5,972 bases of DNA, taken from the NCBI GenBank assembly GCA_900754285.1, contig CAAECB010000073.1, positions 1 to 5,972 of the forward strand, read 5' to 3'. Below, piece by piece: positions 1 to 4,506 of this stretch. Position numbers and translations under genes: made by a program. Each line of letters opens with the position of its first letter. Position 1 is the first letter of the stretch. Under the pieces are notes generated by a model. That model did not search any database. It saw only the letters and a list, made by a program, of their open reading frames with translations, and was not told the DNA's origin. This stretch comes from Clostridia bacterium. GTDB lineage: Bacteria > Bacillota > Clostridia > TANB77 > CAG-508.

Positions 1-21
1 AATAAAAGAAAGGATAAAAAA

Positions 22-855
22 ATGAAAAAAGGAATTTTATATGTGGTAGCAACACCAATAGGAAATTTAGAAGATATAACATATAGAGCAATAAATATTT
101 TAAAAAGTGTAGATATAATAGCAGCAGAGGATACAAGACACACTTTAAAATTATTAAATCATTATGAAATATCAAAACATTTAATAAGTTATCATAGGCA
201 TAATGAAGAAATAAAATCAGGAGAATTAATAAAAGAATTAAAAGAAGGAAAAGATATAGCCTTAGTTTCAGATGCTGGAACACCAGGTATATGTGACCCA
301 GGAGAAGTAGTCATAAGGAAATGTATAGAGGAAAAAATAAAAGTTGTGCCAGTACCAGGAGCATGTGCTTTTGTAAATGCGTTAATAAGTTCAGGTTTAA
401 ATACAGACACATTTTTATTTTTAGGATTTTTACCATTAAATAAAAAAAATAGAAAACAAAAATTAGAACAAATAAAAGAAAGTACACAAACCACGATAAT
501 ATATGAAGCACCACATAAGTTACAATCAACATTAAAAGATTTAGAAGAATTTGTATCAGATAGAAATGTAGTTTTGGCTAGGGAACTAACAAAAATACAT
601 GAAGAGTTTATAAGAGGAAATATAAAAGAAATAATAGAAAAAAGTAAAGATGTAAAAGGTGAAATGATAATTTTAATAGAAGGAAAGCCAGAGATAACTT
701 TAGAAGAAAAACAACAAGAGTTTAAAAATATGTCTTTAGAGGAACATTTTTCTTTTTATGAACAACAAGGTTTTGATAAAAAAGATATTATAAAAAAAAT
801 TGCTAAAGATAGGGGAGTTCCAAAAAATGAAATTTATATGTATTTTATGAATTAA
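22..855 (+). CDS. rsmI: 16S rRNA (cytidine1402-2'-O)-methyltransferase RsmI
   Basis: The 277-residue protein is full length for RsmI, the SAM-dependent enzyme of the tetrapyrrole-methylase fold that 2'-O-methylates C1402 in the decoding centre of 16S rRNA. Visible family motifs in order are LYVVATPIGNLEDITYRA (residues 6-23), AAEDTRHT (34-41), the glycine-rich LVSDAGTPGICDPG (81-94), VPGACAFVNAL (111-121), FLGFLPL (133-139), YEAPHKL (161-167), LARELTKIHEE (186-196) and KGEMIILIEG (212-221). A short C-terminal helical part ends in DIIKKIAKDRGVPKNEIY, the usual RsmI tail. The ATG is preceded by AAGGA seven bases upstream, and no longer start fits in the window. It probably ends an operon that began left of the window. 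The next gene, abrB, is convergent. From memory, B. subtilis has the same rsmI(yabC)/abrB convergence, which supports both calls. Confidence 0.96.
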   Translation: MKKGILYVVATPIGNLEDITYRAINILKSVDIIAAEDTRHTLKLLNHYEISKHLISYHRHNEEIKSGELIKELKEGKDIALVSDAGTPGICDPGEVVIRKCIEEKIKVVPVPGACAFVNALISSGLNTDTFLFLGFLPLNKKNRKQKLEQIKESTQTTIIYEAPHKLQSTLKDLEEFVSDRNVVLARELTKIHEEFIRGNIKEIIEKSKDVKGEMIILIEGKPEITLEEKQQEFKNMSLEEHFSFYEQQGFDKKDIIKKIAKDRGVPKNEIYMYFMN

Positions 856-874
856 TATTTTGGTGATTTTTTTG

Positions 875-927
875 GGACCGAAGCTAATGTTTTTGGGGAC
901 GGAGCAAAAAAACATTAGCCTTGGACC
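875..927. repeat. Imperfect palindrome between rsmI and abrB
   Basis: A perfect 12-bp stem is formed by GCTAATGTTTTT (883-894) and AAAAACATTAGC (908-919), with a 13-base purine-rich loop GGGGACGGAGCAA. The stem extends outward with a bulged G880, a bulged C920 and one A-A mismatch: GGACC (875-879) pairs imperfectly with GGACC (923-927). No T-run follows on + (the sequence continues TGAAAATATTAA) and an A-run follows on -, so it lacks the hallmark of an intrinsic terminator. The GGGAC-containing foot and loop look more like a dispersed REP/MITE-type element than local gene sequence. The structure is read directly; the element class is inferred. Confidence 0.7.
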
Positions 928-951
928 TGAAAATATTAATTAAATAAAAAC

Positions 952-979
952 AAAAAGAAAAAAATATTATTTTTATAAT
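952..979 (-). terminator. Possible intrinsic terminator of abrB
   Basis: Read on the minus strand, about 40 bases past the abrB stop, ATTAT-AAAA-ATAAT (979-966) is followed directly by a T-rich run ending near 952. The stem is only 5 bp and has no G-C pair, so it is weak. The hairpin plus U-tract layout and its place at the 3' end of abrB are the support. Confidence 0.35.
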
Positions 980-1019
980 GATTCTTTTCTTTCTTTTATG
1001 CAAAAATGAAATTATCCTA

Positions 1020-1274
1020 TTATTCTTTATCATATAATTTTTCAATTTGACTTGCACATTTTGGACAGATTAACTTATCTCTATAAAGTTTTAATTCTTT
1101 AGTGTTTCCACAAAAAATGCAATTTGGTTCAAATTTTTTTAATATGATTGAAGAGCCATCTACATATATTTCTATTGGATCTCTTTCGGCAATATCAAAC
1201 TTGTTTCTAAGTTCGATTGGTATAACAACTCTTCCAAGTTCGTCTACCTTTCTTATTATTCCAGTTGATTTCAT
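1020..1274 (-). CDS. abrB: AbrB-family transition-state regulator with CxxC tail
   Basis: An 84-residue DNA-binding regulator. Residues 1-48 are the swapped-hairpin AbrB domain: MKSTGIIRKVDELGRVVIPI followed by ELRNKFDIAERDPIEIYVDG, nearly identical in pattern to B. subtilis AbrB and SpoVT N-termini. The tail differs from B. subtilis AbrB: C52-x-x-C55 and C70-x-x-C73 form a probable small zinc ribbon, the arrangement common in clostridial AbrB proteins. I chose the ATG at 1274. GGGAGG lies about five bases upstream, and the longer in-frame TTG at 1289 would place the ribosome binding site inside the gene. AbrB proteins act as dimers or tetramers and repress transition-phase and sporulation genes. 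The gene converges on rsmI and diverges from spmA. Its promoter and a candidate AbrB box lie upstream, so autoregulation is plausible. Confidence 0.93.
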   Translation of the reverse strand: MKSTGIIRKVDELGRVVIPIELRNKFDIAERDPIEIYVDGSSIILKKFEPNCIFCGNTKELKLYRDKLICPKCASQIEKLYDKE

Positions 1275-1322
1275 CTTTGCCTCCCTCAATGTTATTATTT
1301 TGTAATCCTGCCTACAAATTAT

Positions 1323-1351
1323 ACTATATCATAAATCGACATTTTGGTCAA
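1323..1351 (-). promoter_or_regulatory. Sigma-A promoter of abrB
   Basis: On the minus strand, TTGACC (1351-1346) and TATAGT (1328-1323) are separated by 17 bases. An overlapping perfect TATAAT (1323-1318) lies five bases further down. Transcription would begin near 1311-1316, leaving a leader of about 40 bases before the abrB ATG. A 6-bp inverted repeat TTTGTA/TACAAA (1299-1304 and 1313-1318) sits at the predicted start point. Confidence 0.7.
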
Positions 1352-1386
1352 TTAAAATTGGAATATTTTTCCGTTTTCTAACCAAG

Positions 1387-1402
1387 TATTTTTACAAAAA
1401 AC
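1387..1402 (+). promoter_or_regulatory. Candidate AbrB box
   Basis: TATTTTTACAAAAAAC matches the classical B. subtilis AbrB consensus WAWWTTTWCAAAAAAW at 15 of 16 positions; only the last base differs. It lies about 35 bases upstream of the abrB -35 element and about 110 bases upstream of the spmA start. It could therefore serve autoregulation, control of spmAB, or both. AT-rich sequence raises the chance of accidental matches. Confidence 0.4.
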
Positions 1403-1510
1403 ATTGAATATTTTTGCTTTTTTAAGTATCTAAAATTTTAATATTTTTAATTCTTATTTAAAAAGTTCTAAAAAATAGAAAAAGAATGTATATATTAAAT
1501 AGGTGATAGA

Positions 1511-2113
1511 ATGCTAAACAAAATATGGCCAATGTTTATGATAATATCAATAATATATGCAATAATGAATGGAAACACAGACAAAATAAATGCATCAATA
1601 TTTAGTAGTACGCAAGAAACTGTAACATTGTGTATAACATTATTAGGAACTATATGTCTGTGGAATGGAATAATGAAAATAGCAGAAAAAACAAAAATAA
1701 TAAAAAAGTTAACGCGAATTTTAAATCCGTTAATAAATTTTTTATTTCCAGAATTAAAAACTCAAGAAAAAATTAGAAATGAAATAGCAATGAATATGGT
1801 TGCTAATATTTTAGGATTAGGAAATGCAGCTACACCACTAGGGATAAAAGCAATGAAATCCATGCAAGAAATTAATACAGATAAGAAAGTTTTAAGTAAT
1901 TCTATGGTAACATTAATAGTCTTAAATACAGCGTCAATACAATTAATACCAACAACAATAATAGCAATAAGAATGTCTTTAGGTTCAGAAAATCCAACAA
2001 ATATAATTTTTCCTGTGTGGATAGCAACATTGTGTGCAGCAGTAGCAGGAATAACTGCAACAAAAATTTTGATTGCGAAATCTGAAAAAATAAAAAAAAC
2101 TAATAAAAAATAA
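1511..2113 (+). CDS. spmA: Spore maturation protein A
   Basis: A 200-residue membrane protein of the SpmA family (nucleoside-recognition/Gate domain). SpmA and SpmB are needed for full dehydration of the spore core and hence heat resistance; their transported substrate is not established. Hydrophobic segments fall near residues 5-19, 37-51, 66-79, 131-152 and 165-187. Family signatures are CLWNGIMKIAEK (49-60), NMVANILGLGNAATPLGIKA (95-114) and LNTASIQLIPTTIIAIR (138-154). The tail is basic (SEKIKKTNKK). AGGTGAT ends a few bases before the ATG, which supports this start. spmB follows on the same strand. Isoleucine is written mostly as ATA here (27 ATA to 7 ATT by my count), unlike spmB. In B. 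subtilis the pair is sigma-E dependent; a weak sigma-E-like site is discussed in the findings. Confidence 0.94.
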   Translation: MLNKIWPMFMIISIIYAIMNGNTDKINASIFSSTQETVTLCITLLGTICLWNGIMKIAEKTKIIKKLTRILNPLINFLFPELKTQEKIRNEIAMNMVANILGLGNAATPLGIKAMKSMQEINTDKKVLSNSMVTLIVLNTASIQLIPTTIIAIRMSLGSENPTNIIFPVWIATLCAAVAGITATKILIAKSEKIKKTNKK

Positions 2114-2230
2114 AAATGAAAAACAAAAAAATCTAATAAGAAATAAAAAGAAAAATTAGAAAATAGAAAAATAATTATTGCAATATAAAAACAAGGTAAA
2201 TTTAACAAATTGAATTTTGGAGGTGGATGT

Positions 2231-2755
2231 ATGCAAGTAATAAATTTTTTTTCGAGTCTTGCAATACCTCTTATTATTTTAATAATAGTTATTTATGGTT
2301 TAGCTGAAAAAATAAAAATATTTGATGTTTTTTTGGAAGGAGCAAAAGAAGGAATAGATATTGTAGTTAGTATTTTTCCAACTCTTATAGGTTTGTTTGT
2401 GGCGATTGGTGCTTTAAGAAGTTCAGGAGTTTTGGATTTTGTTATTTCTATTATTTCTCCATTTTTAAATAAGGTTAATTTTCCAACAGAGATTATGCCA
2501 TTGGCATTAATTAGACCAATATCGGGAAGTAGCTCTATGGCTGTTGCAACAGATATTATGAAAACATATGGTGTTGATTCTAGACTTGGACTTATGGCTG
2601 CTGTTATTATGGGGGCTACAGAAACGACTTTTTATACTATTGCTGTATATTCTGCAAGTGTTGGAATTAAAAATACAAGATTTGTTTTAGTTGCATCTTT
2701 AATTGCTGATTTTGTGGGAATTTTGGTTAGTGTCTTTTTTTGCAAATGTTGTTAA
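2231..2755 (+). CDS. spmB: Spore maturation protein B
   Basis: A 174-residue membrane protein, the partner of SpmA in spore-core dehydration. Hydrophobic segments lie near residues 8-24, 43-61, 66-78, 118-144 and 150-170. Family signatures are FPTLIGLFVAIGALRSSG (49-66), LIRPISGSSSMAVATDIM (93-110) and GATETTFYTIAVYSASVGIK (128-147). The ATG at 2231 is chosen because GGAGGTGG (2219-2226) ends four bases before it. The in-frame TTG at 2210 would put that ribosome binding site inside the coding region. The end is cysteine-rich (CKCC). A purine-rich spacer of 117 bases separates it from spmA; spmAB genes are usually much closer. Isoleucine codons favour ATT (17 to 9 ATA by my count), opposite to spmA. 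Confidence 0.94.
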   Translation: MQVINFFSSLAIPLIILIIVIYGLAEKIKIFDVFLEGAKEGIDIVVSIFPTLIGLFVAIGALRSSGVLDFVISIISPFLNKVNFPTEIMPLALIRPISGSSSMAVATDIMKTYGVDSRLGLMAAVIMGATETTFYTIAVYSASVGIKNTRFVLVASLIADFVGILVSVFFCKCC

Positions 2756-2790
2756 TACTAGAGTATTCTTTTATATTTGAACAAATATAA
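2754..2790 (+). terminator. Weak terminator-like hairpins after spmB
   Basis: Overlapping the spmB stop, AATAC-TAGA-GTATT (2754-2767) is followed by CTTTT. Next comes an AT-only perfect hairpin, TTATATTT-GAAC-AAATATAA (2771-2790). Both stems are short or lack G-C pairs and only the first has a T-run. The position at the end of spmB is the main argument. Confidence 0.35.
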
Positions 2791-2883
2791 GGATTTAAAA
2801 ATGTTTTAAATAAGTGCTGGTATTGTTAATGTTTGATTGTTTTGTGCATAAGTTGTGTGTCAGATTTTGTCGAAATTTTATTG

Positions 2884-2912
2884 TTGACATCGATATTAAA
2901 CCAAGGTATAAT
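2884..2912 (+). promoter_or_regulatory. Perfect consensus sigma-A promoter
   Basis: TTGACA (2884-2889) and TATAAT (2907-2912) match the consensus at all 12 positions with the optimal 17-base spacer. The spacer and flanks are less AT-rich than the surroundings. The start point would be near 2919. No recognised gene follows; the next gene on the right, rlmH, runs the other way. This is the best promoter in the window and implies an unannotated transcript. Confidence 0.75.
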
Positions 2913-2968
2913 GTGGGTACAGTTTAGGGAAGCCTAAATGGAATTGATTCACTATTTTATAAAAAAAT

Positions 2969-3097
2969 ATGATTATTTCAAAAATTTTATTATTTATAAT
3001 ATTGTTTATTATTATAAGGAAAATAGTAATAATAATATTGGCAAAAAAATTATCAAAAGAAATTGATAAAGATTTAAATTCGTTTTTAAACTTGTAG
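2969..3097 (+). CDS. Possible small hydrophobic peptide, 42 aa
   Basis: This ORF starts about 50 bases downstream of the consensus promoter's predicted start. It encodes one long hydrophobic segment (MIISKILLFIILFIIIRKIV, continuing IIILA) and a charged, probably amphipathic tail, KKLSKEIDKDLNSFLNL. That shape resembles small membrane proteins and type I toxins, though I see no match to a named family. There is no good ribosome binding site before the ATG. A rival 42-codon ORF in another frame (2938-3066, beginning MELIHYFIKK) has AGGGA seven bases before its ATG, partly buried in a hairpin, but a less protein-like, Tyr/Asn-rich composition. AT-rich DNA readily yields hydrophobic ORFs by chance, so either or both may be non-coding. 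No known function is assigned. Confidence 0.25.
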   Translation: MIISKILLFIILFIIIRKIVIIILAKKLSKEIDKDLNSFLNL

Positions 3098-3214
3098 AGA
3101 AACAAGTCAATTCCCCCATTGATATTTTAACTTCTAATCAGCTTTTATAAAGCATCTGTCCCTTATTTAGATAAATTATAAAAAATACTGAAGTTTTAAT
3201 TTATTTCTCTACAA
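3092..3214. repeat. 123-base segment bounded by exact 11-bp inverted repeat
   Basis: TTGTAGAGAAA (3092-3102) and TTTCTCTACAA (3204-3214) are perfect reverse complements. The match resumes weakly after one mismatch. They could be the closing stem of a structured RNA or terminal repeats of a miniature element. No clear target-site duplication flanks the outer ends. The interior contains the C-rich loop hairpin and GCATCTGTCCC. The left arm also forms a local hairpin with ACAAGT, so two exclusive folds exist. Confidence 0.55.
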
Positions 3215-3223
3215 TAACATAAA

Positions 3224-3703
3224 TTATTTATGATAAGTTTCACCATTAGAAATTTTAAAGGCTCTATAAATCTGTTCAAGCAAAAATACTCTAATTAATT
3301 GATGAGGAAAAGTCATTTTTGAAAAACAAATAGATTGTTTACATGAATTTCTTAAATTTGCAGTTATCCCCAAAGAGCCACCAATTATAAAAGTGATGGA
3401 ACTTGTTACTAAAGAGAGTGTTTCAATATTTTTTGAAAATTCTTCAGAAGAAAATTCTTTACCCTTTAAATCTAAACATATAGAATAGGTATCTTTAGGT
3501 AGATGGTTAATAATATTAAGGCACTCTTTTTCTTTAATATCTTCAGAAATTGTATCATTACATTTTTCTGGAATCTTTTCATCAGGAAGTTCAATAATAT
3601 GTAATTTGCAATATCTAGAAAGTCTTTTACTATATTCATTGATTGCATCTTTTAAATATTGTTCTTTAATTTTACCAACACATATGATATTAATAGTTAG
3701 CAT
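3224..3703 (-). CDS. rlmH: 23S rRNA (pseudouridine1915-N3)-methyltransferase RlmH
   Basis: A 159-residue SPOUT-class methyltransferase, the standard RlmH length. It uses SAM to N3-methylate pseudouridine 1915 in helix 69 of 23S rRNA on assembled 70S ribosomes. Diagnostic parts are the N-terminal INIICVGKIKEQYL (4-17), EYSKRLSRY (23-31), the SAM-binding knot loop ITFIIGGSLGI (103-113), and the C-terminal block SKMTFPHQLIRVFLLEQIYR (128-147) ending AFKISNGETYHK. The ATG at 3703 has a strong AAGGAGG just upstream. That site lies inside the 3' end of walJ, and the two genes overlap by 7 bases (ATGCTAA), so translation is probably coupled. It is the last gene of the murA-walJ-rlmH operon. The convergent region beyond has no strong U-tract terminator, only an AT-only hairpin at 3171-3204. 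Confidence 0.96.
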   Translation of the reverse strand: MLTINIICVGKIKEQYLKDAINEYSKRLSRYCKLHIIELPDEKIPEKCNDTISEDIKEKECLNIINHLPKDTYSICLDLKGKEFSSEEFSKNIETLSLVTSSITFIIGGSLGITANLRNSCKQSICFSKMTFPHQLIRVFLLEQIYRAFKISNGETYHK

Positions 3704-4485
3704 AAAACCTCCTTACTAGTTGTGTCACGGCTTGCTATGGAAAGTTTCAAAGAATTTTCGTTGTAGTTGCTAGAAATTAATTCTTCTACAACAGTTTTAT
3801 ATGCTAGTTCAGGAAAATTACTTTCTTTACTTAAATGTCCAAGCATAACTTGCTTTAAACCAGATTTTAATAAACATGAAATTGTTTTTCCAGCTGCTTC
3901 ATTTGATAAATGGCCAGTTGGTCCAGCAATACGTGTTTTTAATATATATGGGTAACGTGAATACATTAATACTTCAGGATCATAATTTGATTCTAATAAA
4001 ACAAATTCACTACCTTCTAAATTTTTTAAGATTCCATTTGTCATGTGACCGATATCTGTAGCAATACTTATTTTTTTGCTATCTTTCATAATGTTAAATC
4101 CGCAAGGGTTTGCTGCATCATGTGGTATTGCAAATGGTTTGATTTTTAAATCATTTATTTCAAAATTTTCTTCGATTTTGAATAAATTGATATTATTTTC
4201 TGATATTTTTTCTTTTTGCTTTGGCATGGCATCTAAGGTTTTTTGATTAACAAATACAGGTATACCAAACTTTTTTGAAAATGTTCCTAATCCTTGAACA
4301 TGGTCTGAATGTTCATGTGTTATTAAAATTCCATCTAATGAGGATGGGTCTACTTCTAAATTGTTTAGTGCAGTTTCAATTCTTTTGCTGCTAACACCTG
4401 CATCTACTAAAATATTTGTATTTTCTGTTTTTACTAATAAACTGTTTCCACTGCTGCCACTATATAAACTATAAAATTTTAGCAT
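3697..4485 (-). CDS. walJ: MBL-fold metallo-hydrolase WalJ/YycJ
   Basis: A 262-residue metallo-beta-lactamase-fold protein of the YycJ/WalJ group, full length for the family. Metal-binding motifs are HEHSDH (57-62), PHDA (121-124), ATDIGH (142-147) and LGHLSKE (215-221). The family features SLYSGSSGNS (6-15) and GPTGHLSNEAAG (188-199) are also present. In Firmicutes this gene is typically tied to the WalRK cell-wall regulon region and has been linked to coordinating division with DNA replication, probably as a nuclease; the exact reaction here is inferred. The ATG is preceded by GAGG. It lies 21 bases after murA and overlaps rlmH. The HtrA-type protease gene often found between walJ and rlmH in relatives is absent. 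Confidence 0.92.
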   Translation of the reverse strand: MLKFYSLYSGSSGNSLLVKTENTNILVDAGVSSKRIETALNNLEVDPSSLDGILITHEHSDHVQGLGTFSKKFGIPVFVNQKTLDAMPKQKEKISENNINLFKIEENFEINDLKIKPFAIPHDAANPCGFNIMKDSKKISIATDIGHMTNGILKNLEGSEFVLLESNYDPEVLMYSRYPYILKTRIAGPTGHLSNEAAGKTISCLLKSGLKQVMLGHLSKESNFPELAYKTVVEELISSNYNENSLKLSIASRDTTSKEVLC

Positions 4486-4506
4486 AATTTTGTTTCCTCT
4501 GTTTCT

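Larger units (their letters stand above)
2756..3223. other. 468-base region without a conventional gene
   Basis: Between spmB and rlmH, which converge, no conserved protein is recognisable. In order it holds the hairpins after spmB, a perfect consensus promoter on + (2884-2912), a 6-bp hairpin at the predicted RNA 5' end (TTTAGG-GAAG-CCTAAA, 2923-2938), two overlapping 42-codon ORFs (2938-3066 and 2969-3097), a hairpin ACTTGT-AGAGAA-ACAAGT (3090-3107), a C-rich-loop hairpin (3107-3122), a small hairpin GCTTT-TAT-AAAGC (3141-3153), the motif GCATCTGTCCC (3152-3162), and an AT-only hairpin (3171-3204) with one bulged T. An 11-bp inverted repeat brackets 3092-3214. A transcript from the promoter would run toward the 3' end of the rlmH mRNA. 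Confidence 0.6.

Noticed and set aside
192..532. Minus-strand ORFs over rsmI
   Set aside because: They are antisense to well-conserved rsmI motifs and have low-complexity composition.
875..927. Palindrome as the intrinsic terminator of rsmI or abrB
   Set aside because: No T-run follows the stem on + and an A-run follows it on -; the long purine loop is also atypical.
1275..1289. Longer abrB start at TTG 1289
   Set aside because: It would place the GGGAGG ribosome binding site inside the coding region, and the AbrB family begins at MKSTG.
1487..1496. TATATT with upstream TG as the spmA promoter
   Set aside because: The start would fall on or after the AGGTGAT ribosome binding site, leaving no usable leader.
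1762..2208. Minus-strand 148-codon ORF over spmA
   Set aside because: It is Phe/Ile-rich antisense of spmA and the A-rich spacer, with no ribosome binding site or family.
2210..2230. Longer spmB start at TTG 2210
   Set aside because: It encodes NFGGGC from the ribosome binding site itself; the ATG at 2231 is correctly spaced.
2896..3105. Minus-strand ORF of 69 codons starting TTG, with GGGGG seven bases upstream, the same layout as the murA start
   Set aside because: It is Ile/Phe/Asn-rich with no recognisable family, it runs antisense through the perfect promoter at 2884-2912, and the region reads better as a + strand transcript. It remains possible if that transcript is not found.
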